Part shown: piece after piece, positions 55,516-63,760 of the stretch
How positions within the stretch are numbered: the first letter of the stretch is position 1
Layout of the letters: the number at the start of each line of letters is the position of its first letter
Assembly (NCBI GenBank): GCA_023823795.1
Contig: CP085710.1
Location: forward strand, 2,692,001 to 2,756,000
DNA length: 64,000 nt
Direction of reading: 5' to 3'
Source of the DNA: Bacillus sp. F19
GTDB taxonomy: Bacteria > Bacillota > Bacilli > Bacillales > Bacillaceae
The notes under the pieces: model-generated
The model's input: only the letters and a program-made list of their open reading frames with translations
What the model was told of the DNA's origin: nothing
Database searches by the model: none
Made by a program: the position numbers and the translations under genes

Positions 55516-56349
55516 CTAGACAGTTTTTTTAAGGTGTAAATTTTTGTATTCTCTTGGACTTAAATAACCCAATGTACCATGTATTCTTGTTCCATTAAAC
55601 CAGTTCACATAATCAAATAGTTTTCTATTTAAGTCGGATAATGATTCGAAGTGGCGTTTTTTCACAAACTCTGTCTTGATAATTTTAAATGTTGCCTCCG
55701 CCACCGCATTATCATATGGACAGCCTTTCATACTCAAAGAACGCTTGATTTTAAATGTTGCTAGGGCTTCGTCAATCAATTTATTCTTGAATTCACTTCC
55801 TCGATCCGTGTGAAATAGCTTGATCTTGCTTAGATCAATTTCAATTGAAGAAATGGCTCGGTACACAAGCTGTGCGTCCTTCTGCGGACCAGCACTGTAC
55901 CCGATAATTTCCCGATTGTAAAGATCAACAAATACACATATGTAATGCCATTTTTTCTCGACTCTCACATACGTTAAATCACTGACAACCACGTTGTAAG
56001 CTGCTTTTTGTCTGAACTCACGGTTAAGCTCATTCTTTTGTTTCGATTCGTTACACGTTGATGCATGGGGCTTGAACTGGGCAATGGTATAAGTGGACAC
56101 TAGACCTTGCTCTTTCATCACTCTGCCAATCCGTCTTCTTGAAACCTGGTATCCACATTTCTGGAGTTCCACTTTAATTTTCCGCGTCCCATAGTTTTGG
56201 CGGCTGGCATGAAAGATTTCAATCACCTTGAGGGTTACCTCATCTGTTTGAGGGTGAATTTTTTCTTCGTAATAATACGTGCTTCTTGGAATCTCGAGGA
56301 CGTTACACATTGCTGATACCGAATATTTGTGGGTGTTGTTTCGAATCAC
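55516..56349 (-). CDS. IS3-family transposase OrfB (DDE), copy 3
   Basis: The 277-residue protein is identical to the copy at 33198-34031, with the DDE residues in VVSDLTYVRV, LFHTDRGSEF and PYDNAVAEATFK. It starts at a GTG 2 bp after the OrfA stop. Confidence 0.92.
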   Translation of the reverse strand: MIRNNTHKYSVSAMCNVLEIPRSTYYYEEKIHPQTDEVTLKVIEIFHASRQNYGTRKIKVELQKCGYQVSRRRIGRVMKEQGLVSTYTIAQFKPHASTCNESKQKNELNREFRQKAAYNVVVSDLTYVRVEKKWHYICVFVDLYNREIIGYSAGPQKDAQLVYRAISSIEIDLSKIKLFHTDRGSEFKNKLIDEALATFKIKRSLSMKGCPYDNAVAEATFKIIKTEFVKKRHFESLSDLNRKLFDYVNWFNGTRIHGTLGYLSPREYKNLHLKKTV

Positions 56350-56351
56350 AT

Positions 56352-56636
56352 TTACTTTCGTCCCATGATCAGCGCGGCTTGCTTTAAAATATCATTCTCC
56401 ATTTCTAGCTGTTTATTTCTCTTCATTACCTCAGCTAATTTCACTTGATCAGGCGTTAAATTATCTTTTTCTTTAAACGAACCTGAGTTGCGTTGTTGAC
56501 TGATCCATTTATCCAGCGAGGAAGGCGTCAAATCGTACTCTCTTATAATTTCTTTACGTGGCTTTCCAGTTAGGTATAGTTGTACGATTTGTTCTTTAAA
56601 TTCTTGTGTGAATGTTCGGCGCTCTCGTTTAGTCAT
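56352..56636 (-). CDS. IS3-family transposase OrfA, copy 3
   Basis: Identical 94-residue protein to copy 1, with the HTH in KEIIREYDLTPSSLDKWISQ. AAAAAAGGAG precedes the ATG. Confidence 0.9.
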   Translation of the reverse strand: MTKRERRTFTQEFKEQIVQLYLTGKPRKEIIREYDLTPSSLDKWISQQRNSGSFKEKDNLTPDQVKLAEVMKRNKQLEMENDILKQAALIMGRK

Positions 56637-56903
56637 AGTAGAATCTCCTTTTTTCATTGTTTCCGTTAGTCTACTTGACCTTAAAATAATTGTCTAACTT
56701 AGTGTAGCCGATTCACCATTTACTTCTTGAATGATGTCCGTTTCTAGAGGTGCATCTAAAGATAAGCCGATTTGTGGACCGCAGCACCCCGAACCCAATG
56801 AATAGACTCTAATACCTTCAGCATTACGTTCTTTAAAAATGCTTTCTAATAATTGTTTTGCATTCTCTGTAATTTTCAATTTCTCCATCTCCCTCATTGT
56901 AAG

Positions 56904-57332
56904 TTAAGCGTTTGGGTATAATCTTTTTAACGTTTCTTGCATTTCAGGCTTTACATTGATTTTTGGGCGAGCTGTTTTAGCAATGTTCTCTGCTTCTTCG
57001 ATCGTTTTTGCTTGTTCAAGTTCTAATAATGTTCCGATTGCTACTGTACCGGTACGGTTACTCCCACCCTGACAATGGAAATATATTTTTTTTCCTTCCT
57101 TATACGCACTCACCACTTGCTCAATGGCTTCTTTTACTGATTCATCTTGTTCACCTGCATCGTCAACGATTGGGCTATGAATACGATTATATTCAGGATT
57201 ATGGTTTTTTGCTTCTGCTCTTAAATCGAATACGATGTCAGCTTTTTCATTATTCATCATATCTTGTGCATCATCTGCACCGCCAATATAAATGCGATTC
57301 TTGATTAATTCGTGATAGTTTTTCGTTGTCAT
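56904..57332 (-). CDS. Dual-specificity-type protein phosphatase in the ars operon
   Basis: The 142-residue protein has the Cys-x5-Arg phosphatase loop HCQGGSNRTGT near residue 91, preceded by an Asp-rich loop (HSPIVDDAGEQDE) that may supply the general acid. The fold resembles DSP-type phosphatases. Similar genes accompany arsA/arsD/trxB in bacillus arsenic islands; the role is unknown, possibly arsenate-linked chemistry. The ATG at 57332 follows AAAGGTGG. Confidence 0.8.
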   Translation of the reverse strand: MTTKNYHELIKNRIYIGGADDAQDMMNNEKADIVFDLRAEAKNHNPEYNRIHSPIVDDAGEQDESVKEAIEQVVSAYKEGKKIYFHCQGGSNRTGTVAIGTLLELEQAKTIEEAENIAKTARPKINVKPEMQETLKRLYPNA

Positions 57333-57346
57333 GTTGTATTCCACCT

Positions 57347-58297
57347 TTAGTATAATGTTTGACTCCAGTCATGTGTTGCTTGACCTTCTAAGTATCTTTC
57401 CGCATCTAGTGCTGCCATACAGCCTGTTCCAGCTGCAGTAATGGCTTGACGGTATTTCTTATCTTGTACATCTCCACATGCAAAAACCCCTGAAATATTG
57501 GTTTCTGTTGTACCTGGAATGACATTAATATATCCTGTTTCATCTGTATCAATTTGTCCATTTAAGAACGCTGTATTCGGAAGGTGACCAATGGCTACAA
57601 AGATCCCATCTGTTTCAATCACTTCTTCTTTACCTGATTGATTATCCTTTACCTTTAACCCAGTTACTCCCTTTTCGCCTGACAGGACTTCTACCGGTGT
57701 TTTGTTCAACTTCCAAGAGATTTTTTCATTGTCTCTCGCACGATCCTGCATGATCTTCGATGCACGGAGTTCATTTCTACGGTTCACAATGACAACTTCA
57801 CTGGCGAATTTGGTTAGAAAGTTTGCCTCTTCCATCGCAGAATCTCCACCGCCGATGATAATGACTTTCTTACCGCGGTAGAAGAAGCCATCGCATGTCG
57901 CACATGTGCTGACTCCGCGACCGATGTTTTCTTTTTCACCTGGAATATTGAGAAGCTTCGCAGATGCACCTGTTGAAATGATCAAAGCTTCCGTTACAAT
58001 TTCACCTAAACCATTTACCTGTAAACGAAAGGGCTTTTTAGACATGTTTACTTCTGTCACCCAGCCACGCTTAAATTCTGCTCCAAAACGTTCTGCCTGT
58101 TTTCTCATGTTATCCATAAGCTCAGGACCCATGACACCATCAACAAAGCCAGGAAAGTTCTCGACTTCTGTAGTAAGTGTTAATTGACCTCCTGGTTCAG
58201 TTCCTTCTATAACAATCGGGTTCATATTTGCACGTGCTAAATAGATAGCTGCTGTTAAACCTGCAGGACCTGTTCCTAAAATGACCACTCTATTCAT
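57347..58297 (-). CDS. trxB: Thioredoxin-disulfide reductase
   Basis: The 316-residue flavoprotein has the FAD motif GTGPAGLTAA, the redox pair CATC (Cys132, Cys135), the NADPH motif GGGDSAMEEA and the C-terminal GVFACGDVQD. It reduces thioredoxin with NADPH. In this operon it would recycle the thioredoxin that ArsC uses, so it is likely an accessory copy and not the chromosomal housekeeping one. Confidence 0.93.
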   Translation of the reverse strand: MNRVVILGTGPAGLTAAIYLARANMNPIVIEGTEPGGQLTLTTEVENFPGFVDGVMGPELMDNMRKQAERFGAEFKRGWVTEVNMSKKPFRLQVNGLGEIVTEALIISTGASAKLLNIPGEKENIGRGVSTCATCDGFFYRGKKVIIIGGGDSAMEEANFLTKFASEVVIVNRRNELRASKIMQDRARDNEKISWKLNKTPVEVLSGEKGVTGLKVKDNQSGKEEVIETDGIFVAIGHLPNTAFLNGQIDTDETGYINVIPGTTETNISGVFACGDVQDKKYRQAITAAGTGCMAALDAERYLEGQATHDWSQTLY

Positions 58298-58338
58298 GAT
58301 GATGATCCCTCCATTTTTGTCTTGTTAAAGCACACTTA

Positions 58339-58467
58339 TTAAGGAAACAAATTTAAGTCAAAGTATATGGTTAAAAATCTAAACAGACTATAGAAAAACA
58401 TACCTAATAACATCGAAACCGAAAATGTGATCAGAGGGTTAACCGGCTTTTTAGGATTATTTTTCAT
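58339..58467 (-). CDS. Small single-helix membrane protein between arsA and trxB
   Basis: A 42-residue frame starting MKNNPKKPVNPLITFSVSML with one hydrophobic segment (ITFSVSMLLGMFFYSLF) after a basic, Pro-rich start. The ATG lies 8 bp after the arsA stop, consistent with coupled translation, and the frame fills most of the arsA-trxB gap. I do not recognise the family; it may be an unannotated member of the arsenic operon, for example an ArsB-associated peptide (inference). Confidence 0.6.
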   Translation of the reverse strand: MKNNPKKPVNPLITFSVSMLLGMFFYSLFRFLTIYFDLNLFP

Positions 58468-58474
58468 TGTCTTC

Positions 58475-60253
58475 TCACATGGTAGATAAATAATCCATTA
58501 ATTTTTCATAACCAAGCTTTTCTTCCCTCATCCATGGAATAATGGCTGTATGTGAAGAAAAATCTGATTTCACTTTTTGAATCCAATCCTTTTCTGACAT
58601 CGCCCTTCCACTTAAAACCGGGTCTTTTGTATCCGTCGCATATAAACTCTGGTTAATGACCCACCATTTTGGTTCAATCTGTGCACGTTTCAAGTCTTCC
58701 TGCAGTCTGCCGGCTTCAAGAACGGGTGTTGCTTCTGCAAGTGTGACAATGACAACCCCAGTTTCTTTTGAATCTCTGAGCCGAGGAAGCAGCTTTTTCA
58801 CACTCTCTGGAACTTCACCTGTGGCCCTGGTCATTTCTTTATGATAAGCCTCCGCAGAATCAAGTAATAACAAGGTGTGACCTGTTGGAGCTGTGTCAAT
58901 CACCACAATTTCTTGTTCTGATCGGTCTACAACATCCGCAAATGCCCTGAATACAGCAATTTCTTCTGTACAAGGTGAATTTAAATCTTCCTGCAGGTAC
59001 GCAAGACCTTCTTCATCCAGTTCATTTCCAGCATTCAATAGAATTTCACGTTTGTATTTTTCGACTTCTTCAACGGGATTGATACGGCTGATAGACAGAT
59101 TGTCCGTACCAATGCCTTGCTCAAACATATACTCTATATGTGCTGCCGGATCAGTTGTTGTTAAATGAACCTTATGACCCTTTTCTGCCAAACCAACAGC
59201 TATCGCAGACGCCACAGTAGTTTTGCCAACTCCCCCTTTACCCATTGTAAAAATAACTCGTGTCCCGTCATGTAAAAAGCTATCAACAACTTGGTGTAAA
59301 CCAGGTATTGATATAGAGCCTTCTGTATGATCCTTAATCTTTGAAACAGGCAAAGTGTATTGTTTAAATAAATAACGAAGATTTTGAATGCCTGTCAGAG
59401 AATACGAAACAAAAGGCAGGGAATAGGTGACTACTTGTTTTAACGCAGCAGGCATTTCTAGTAAGGCATGACGCTGACGGTGATAAAATGCAGCTGAAAC
59501 CTCATCTTCAGACACGTGCGTTTGCAACAGCCCATTAATTAGAAGCAGCTGATTGTTAATCCCAATTTCTTTTAACTCAAGTGACGCTCGATTGGCTTCA
59601 TACAAAGAGGACGCATCAGGTCGAGAAACTAAAACTAATGTTGTTTGGCTGGGATCTGATAATGCTTCAACTGTTTTCGAGTACAAATCTTTTTTATTTC
59701 CTAGTCCGGATAAAGGCCCCAAACATGATGCTCCATGAGTGCTTTCCTCTAAAAAGCCACTCCAAGCGGTTGGAAGCTGCAATAATCGTAATGTATGCCC
59801 TGTTGGAGCCGTATCAAAAATGATGTGATCATAAGAATCTACAATGGCAGAATCACCGAGTAATCGTGTAAACTCATCAAAAGCAGCAATTTCAACAGTG
59901 CATGCCCCTGATAATTGTTCTTCCATGGTCGCTACAACAGTGTCCGGAAGCTTCCCGCGATAAGGACCAACAACTTGTTCCCGATAAGCAGAAGCCGCCT
60001 CTTCTGGATCAAGGTTACATGCATATAAATGTTCGACAGAAGGGACTGGGACGATTCGATTGGTCAACTCCAGTTCAAGCACATCCTGCAGGTTGGAGGC
60101 AGGATCTGTACTGACTAATAAAACTTTTATTCCCTGATCTGCCAGGGCAACTGCTGTGGCACAAGCTGTTGATGTCTTACCAACACCGCCTTTCCCAGTG
60201 AAAAATAAGAAAGGAGTGCCGATTCCATTTTTCGGATTATAAGGCTGGTACAT
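58475..60253 (-). CDS. arsA: Arsenical pump-driving ATPase ArsA
   Basis: The 592-residue protein has two homologous ATPase halves with P-loops TGKGGVGKTSTA (residues 19-30) and MGKGGVGKTTVA (near 338), and two DTAPTGHTL signal motifs. Cysteines in SGACTVEIAAF, SCLGPLSG and SPCTEEIAVF correspond to the known As(III)-sensing set. ArsA couples ATP hydrolysis to ArsB. AGGTGATCTGAA precedes the ATG; ArsD is just upstream. Confidence 0.95.
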   Translation of the reverse strand: MYQPYNPKNGIGTPFLFFTGKGGVGKTSTACATAVALADQGIKVLLVSTDPASNLQDVLELELTNRIVPVPSVEHLYACNLDPEEAASAYREQVVGPYRGKLPDTVVATMEEQLSGACTVEIAAFDEFTRLLGDSAIVDSYDHIIFDTAPTGHTLRLLQLPTAWSGFLEESTHGASCLGPLSGLGNKKDLYSKTVEALSDPSQTTLVLVSRPDASSLYEANRASLELKEIGINNQLLLINGLLQTHVSEDEVSAAFYHRQRHALLEMPAALKQVVTYSLPFVSYSLTGIQNLRYLFKQYTLPVSKIKDHTEGSISIPGLHQVVDSFLHDGTRVIFTMGKGGVGKTTVASAIAVGLAEKGHKVHLTTTDPAAHIEYMFEQGIGTDNLSISRINPVEEVEKYKREILLNAGNELDEEGLAYLQEDLNSPCTEEIAVFRAFADVVDRSEQEIVVIDTAPTGHTLLLLDSAEAYHKEMTRATGEVPESVKKLLPRLRDSKETGVVIVTLAEATPVLEAGRLQEDLKRAQIEPKWWVINQSLYATDTKDPVLSGRAMSEKDWIQKVKSDFSSHTAIIPWMREEKLGYEKLMDYLSTM

Positions 60254-60274
60254 TTCAGATCACCTAACTTCCTA

Positions 60275-60637
60275 TTACAATTGATTGAGATTGATGGACA
60301 GTCTTGCTTTTGGTTTTTGAGTTAATTCATCCTGTTTTACATTAAACCATGTTGCAAGTTCTTCATTTGTTGGATATGTTCCCTCTTTTACAATTTCACC
60401 ATCCAAAAGGGTAAGAGGTAATACGTCTGGTCCTTTTTCGTGAAGCAATTGATTAATTGCTTGATTGTCAGTGAATGCCCCTGGATCGTTTGCCAGATTG
60501 TATCTCGTTACGCTATATCCTTTTTGGCTTAATGAATAAACCGCAGATGCCACCCGTGTTAATTCAGGATCGACACTCGGACCGCAAACTCCTGTTGAAC
60601 AGCACATTGCCGGATCAAAAATTTCTACTTTTTTCAT
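60275..60637 (-). CDS. arsD: Arsenite metallochaperone ArsD
   Basis: ArsD delivers As(III) to ArsA and weakly represses some operons. The start MKKVEIFDPAMCCSTGVCG places the key cysteines at 12, 13 and 18, the family numbering, which selects the ATG at 60637 over two slightly upstream ones. The distal vicinal Cys pairs of the plasmid R773 protein are absent, as in other Gram-positive ArsD. 120 residues. Confidence 0.93.
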   Translation of the reverse strand: MKKVEIFDPAMCCSTGVCGPSVDPELTRVASAVYSLSQKGYSVTRYNLANDPGAFTDNQAINQLLHEKGPDVLPLTLLDGEIVKEGTYPTNEELATWFNVKQDELTQKPKARLSINLNQL

Positions 60638-60687
60638 CATTGTAAGCTCCTTCATTAAAATATAATGATTTACTTATACGTCTGATA

Positions 60688-60724
60688 GAAGGAAAGCCGG
60701 GAGATTATCTCACGGCTTTTCTGT
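60688..60724 (-). terminator. Weak hairpin between arsC and arsD
   Basis: AAAGCCG and CGGCTTT with an inner GAGA/TCTC stem pair (60692-60719), but the following T tract is poor. It could lower read-through into arsD-arsA or protect the upstream message. Confidence 0.45.
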
Positions 60725-60728
60725 TTAA

Positions 60729-61148
60729 TTATTCGCCAGTCTTGGCAAAACGCTCAATTCTTTCACCAATCTCATCACGCACACGCTGGAAGAACGCCCA
60801 TTTTTCTTCTTCCGTTCCTTCTGCTTTCGCAGGATCATCAAATCCCCAATGCACGCGTTTGATATGCGGAGGTGTAACAGGGCAATTGTCAGCTGCATGT
60901 CCGCAAAGTGTAACAATCAAATCAGCATTGTTTAAGATTTCAGGATCAATCACATCTGATGTTTGGTTTGAAATATCAATACCTGTTTCTTTCATTGCCT
61001 TAACAGCGTTAGGATTTAAACCATGTGCTTCAAGTCCGGCACTTTTCACATCCCATTCTTCGCCAAGATGTTTTTTCGCCCAGCCTTCAGCCATTTGGCT
61101 TCTGCAAGAGTTTCCAGTACATAAGAAGTAGATTGTTTTTTTAGACAT
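60729..61148 (-). CDS. arsC: Thioredoxin-coupled arsenate reductase ArsC
   Basis: Reduces arsenate to arsenite by a triple-Cys cascade. The 139-residue protein has the P-loop CTGNSCRS (Cys10, Cys15) and the second pair Cys82/Cys89 in [10 protein letters not shown], identical numbering to B. subtilis and S. aureus pI258 ArsC. AAAAGGAGAC precedes the ATG; it follows arsB by 34 bp. Confidence 0.96.
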   Translation of the reverse strand: MSKKTIYFLCTGNSCRSQMAEGWAKKHLGEEWDVKSAGLEAHGLNPNAVKAMKETGIDISNQTSDVIDPEILNNADLIVTLCGHAADNCPVTPPHIKRVHWGFDDPAKAEGTEEEKWAFFQRVRDEIGERIERFAKTGE

Positions 61149-61182
61149 AGTTGTTGTCTCCTTTTAAGTTGAGTTTGTTGGT

Positions 61183-62478
61183 TTAAATAATGAGCAGCCA
61201 CAGATAGAGTCCAACAAGAGTAATAAACAAGGTTGGAATCGTTAAGATGATACCTGTTTTAAAGTACGTGCCCCAAGAGATTTTGACGCCTTTCAAGCTC
61301 AAAACATGGAGCCATAAAAGCGTGGCAAGAGATCCGATTGGCGTAATTTTAGGTCCTAAATCTGAACCAATCACATTTGCATAAATCAATGCTTCTCTAA
61401 GCGTGCCCGTCGTATCTGTATCGGCAATGGCTAAAGCATCAATCAAGACTGTGGGCATGTTGTTCATTAAAGAAGAAAGGATTGCAGCTATGAATCCCAT
61501 AGAGATGGTTGCAACAAACAACCCTTGATCGGCTGCCATTTGAATCACATCAGCTAAAACAGATGTTAATCCAGCATTTCTGAGTCCGTACACGACGACA
61601 TACATCCCGATTGAGAAAAAGACAATTGCCCATGGTGCCCCTTTTAACACTTTTTTGGTATGAACAGCTGGGCTTCGTCTAGCCATAGCTAAGAAGAAGA
61701 TGGCTACAACACCGGCGACAATCGATACTGGAATGTTCAAGAACTCACTGATAAAATATCCGATTAGCAAAATCCCAAGTACACCCCAAGATAAGCGGAA
61801 CATTTTCTCGTCTTTGATGGCTTCTTTAGGAGTTTTTAAATCTTTAAGATCATAATTCCTCGGTATGCTTTTACGGAAGAACATATAAAGAACCAAGATA
61901 CTGGCACCTAACGCAAAGAAGTTAGGAACAATCATCCTTGAAGCATATTCGATAAATCCAATGTCAAAGTAATCAGCAGAAACGATATTAACCAAGTTGC
62001 TGACGACTAAAGGCAAAGACGTTGTATCGGCGATAAACCCACTTGCGATGATAAATGGAAACACCATTTTCTCTTCAAAGTTCAGGTTTCGAACCATTGC
62101 AAGAACAATGGGAGTTAAAATGAGAGCTGCACCGTCATTCGCAAAGAACGCAGCTACCAGTGCTCCTAAAATCGATACATAAACAAACATTCTAACGCCG
62201 TTTCCTCTTGCTGCTCTCGCCATATGTAGAGCAGACCATTCAAAGAAACCAATCTCATCTAAGATCAGAGAGATGATAATAATTGCAATAAATGCAAGGG
62301 TTGCATTCCATACAATCGACGTAACATCAATGACGTCACCAAAATCAACTACTCCAACTAATAAAGCAACGATAGCTCCCCCACAGGCTGACCACCCTAT
62401 GGAGAGGTTTTTTGGCTGCCAAATCACCAAGATGAGAGTTAAAAGAAAAATGATGGAAGCTAAAAGTACTGAAGTCAA
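61183..62478 (-). CDS. arsB: Arsenite efflux pump ArsB
   Basis: The 431-residue membrane protein of the ArsB/NhaD superfamily has about 12 helices, beginning [19 protein letters not shown], with the [18 protein letters not shown] and [12 protein letters not shown] conserved elements. It extrudes As(III)/Sb(III) alone or with ArsA. The TTG start lies after GAGAGGGGAAG, 15 bp from the arsR stop. Confidence 0.94.
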   Translation of the reverse strand: MTSVLLASIIFLLTLILVIWQPKNLSIGWSACGGAIVALLVGVVDFGDVIDVTSIVWNATLAFIAIIIISLILDEIGFFEWSALHMARAARGNGVRMFVYVSILGALVAAFFANDGAALILTPIVLAMVRNLNFEEKMVFPFIIASGFIADTTSLPLVVSNLVNIVSADYFDIGFIEYASRMIVPNFFALGASILVLYMFFRKSIPRNYDLKDLKTPKEAIKDEKMFRLSWGVLGILLIGYFISEFLNIPVSIVAGVVAIFFLAMARRSPAVHTKKVLKGAPWAIVFFSIGMYVVVYGLRNAGLTSVLADVIQMAADQGLFVATISMGFIAAILSSLMNNMPTVLIDALAIADTDTTGTLREALIYANVIGSDLGPKITPIGSLATLLWLHVLSLKGVKISWGTYFKTGIILTIPTLFITLVGLYLWLLII

Positions 62479-62493
62479 TCTTTCTTCCCCTCT

Positions 62494-62841
62494 CTATTCA
62501 CATGTAATACGTAAACCTTGTGCTTCTAAATCTGTTAGTAAGTTATCTTGTGCAGGTAAATAATCTAATAATCCTTTTATGAATGGATAGTATTCACTTT
62601 CTTTATTCATTGAATAAAAAATCCACTGACCTTTGCGTTTTTCTTTCACCAATCCTGCATCACGAAGTTTACGCAAATGCTGACTGATCGCAGGCTGACT
62701 TGTTTTAAAAATCGCTGTAAATTCACAGACACAGCATTCGTTTGTCTCAAGCATCTTCACCATGGTGAGCCTTGTCTTATCCCCAAGCAATTTAAGGATT
62801 TGGGATACTTTTTGAATATCGAGCGTTGAAGTCACTTCCAT
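62494..62841 (-). CDS. arsR: Arsenic-responsive repressor ArsR
   Basis: The 115-residue SmtB/ArsR repressor has its As(III) site NECCVCEF (Cys36, Cys37, Cys39) at the start of the first recognition region and the HTH KTSQPAISQHLRKLRDAGLV. It leads the operon. ATGGAGGTG precedes the ATG. The promoter 25-50 bp upstream contains a block shared with the adjacent XRE promoter. Confidence 0.95.
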   Translation of the reverse strand: MEVTSTLDIQKVSQILKLLGDKTRLTMVKMLETNECCVCEFTAIFKTSQPAISQHLRKLRDAGLVKEKRKGQWIFYSMNKESEYYPFIKGLLDYLPAQDNLLTDLEAQGLRITCE

Positions 62842-62864
62842 ACCAACACCTCCATGTCGAAATC

Positions 62865-62893
62865 ATTATATAATAATTCACTTATGTATGCAA
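62865..62893 (-). promoter_or_regulatory. SigA promoter of the ars operon with ArsR operator
   Basis: On the minus strand TTGCAT (62888-62893) and TATAAT (62865-62870) are exactly 17 bp apart. The region 62866-62889 matches 63238-63261 at 22 of 24 positions, so a repressor binding in the spacer is likely. ArsR binding is inferred. Confidence 0.8.
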
Positions 62894-62954
62894 AAGATAA
62901 ATATCAAAACTTTCGTCTTAATTCATGAGATATCGGCTTTTTGGAAGTATAACC

Positions 62955-63203
62955 TTATTCAGGACAAGGAAAGGATGGAGGGTTACACCAAATCTTTAAT
63001 TTCAGGTCATCGAAGGGGATGCTAAGTACGTTAGAAATCTCAGCAATTAACGAATCCGTTGGATGTACCTCTCCTCGTTCCAGTCGTCTAATAAATGAAA
63101 CAGATGTTTTTAATAGCAATGCAAATTTCTCTTCTGAGATGTAACTCCTTTCTCTCGTATGATTAATAAACTCACCAAATTCCTCACAAGGTTTCTGCAG
63201 CAT
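62955..63203 (-). CDS. Small XRE-family HTH protein with C-terminal cysteines
   Basis: The 82-residue protein is essentially one XRE helix-turn-helix (EEKFALLLKTSVSFIRRLER, GEVHPTDSLIAEISNVL) followed by KIWCNPPSFPCPE with two Cys. Start at 63203 has AAGGAGG 6 bp upstream. Its promoter shares a nearly identical block with that of arsR, so it is probably under ArsR control; the Cys pair could sense metalloid (inference). Confidence 0.75.
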   Translation of the reverse strand: MLQKPCEEFGEFINHTRERSYISEEKFALLLKTSVSFIRRLERGEVHPTDSLIAEISNVLSIPFDDLKLKIWCNPPSFPCPE

Positions 63204-63237
63204 AAACATCCTCCTTAATCACCATATAACATTACAC

Positions 63238-63261
63238 TTATATAATAAGACACTTATGTAT
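63238..63261 (-). promoter_or_regulatory. Shared operator-like block upstream of the XRE gene
   Basis: TTATATAATAA-GA-CACTTATGTAT on the plus strand matches the block at the arsR promoter at 22 of 24 positions. CACTTAT also occurs directly 3 bp further left, giving two direct repeats at this site. Confidence 0.65.
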
Positions 63262-63436
63262 AGGGATTATGTAGAGAATGTAAATTTAGTGTAAACCTTT
63301 TTACCATTCAAACTTAAAAGGTTTTTAGCATTTATCATAAGAATCACCTAAGGTTAATTCTAAAACTTGGTATTAAGACAGTAACTAGAATTGGGCTTTT
63401 TTGTTATATAATAAAAAGAAAAAAGGGGGGAAACTA

Positions 63437-63760
63437 ATGGCTCCAAAAGATGAACATTTAGCTCTTAGTTCTGGAATTGGCTTAGCAGGATTTGCTGTTT
63501 CAAATTTCTGGGACTATAGTTCAGAAGTATTTGAGATTTATAAAGATGAAATTATTGATTGTATTGTCAAACCAGATAAAATGACAGCTGTTCATTGGTA
63601 TATGCATTTCTTTCAAGATATTAAAGAAGAGTTGCATAAACTTTGGAACAATGTTGAAGTGGAATGGGTTTATAGTTATATAGAGAGAACGCTTGATGAA
63701 GTTAACTTACATCCAGACCTTCCAAAACCTGACTTTGACAGTTGTATAGATGAGTATTGA
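63437..63760 (+). CDS. Uncharacterised protein, followed by an in-frame continuation
   Basis: The 107-residue acidic protein starts MAPKDEHLALSSGIGLAGFA after a strong AAAAAGGGGGG site. It is unrecognised. After its TGA at 63758-63760 the same frame stays open to the window end (HHNCGCSEIIHEWMDYIKEN and on) with the same amino-acid style, so TGA may be a nonsense change, for example from TGG Trp, in a longer gene. Confidence 0.55.
   Translation: MAPKDEHLALSSGIGLAGFAVSNFWDYSSEVFEIYKDEIIDCIVKPDKMTAVHWYMHFFQDIKEELHKLWNNVEVEWVYSYIERTLDEVNLHPDLPKPDFDSCIDEY

Larger units (their letters stand above)
55498..56715 (-). mobile_element. IS3-family insertion sequence, copy 3 (1218 bp)
   Basis: It is bounded by TGGTATGTCAACACTAAACT and CTTAGTGTAGCCGATTCA, with CCA on both flanks as a 3-bp duplication (55495-55497 and 56716-56718). 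Both proteins are identical to those of copy 1, so one copy was probably the recent source of the other. Confidence 0.93.
55377..56888 (-). pseudogene. HesB/IscA-like gene interrupted by IS copy 3
   Basis: The 5' part (56719-56888) reads MEKLKITENAKQLLESIFKE to DIIQEVNG and the 3' part (55377-55497) reads GIKVALDPQISSSVEEVTLD to LIGGSECC. Joining them at the TGG duplication restores one frame of 96 residues. The SLGSGCCGPQ and GGSECC cysteines mark a HesB-like Fe-S/seleno-type family often linked to ars genes. The insertion lies between and removes the function unless the element excises. It was the last gene of the arsR operon. Confidence 0.85.

Noticed and set aside
63758-63760. Selenocysteine at the TGA
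   Set aside because: No SECIS-like hairpin is evident after the codon; a nonsense change is simpler.
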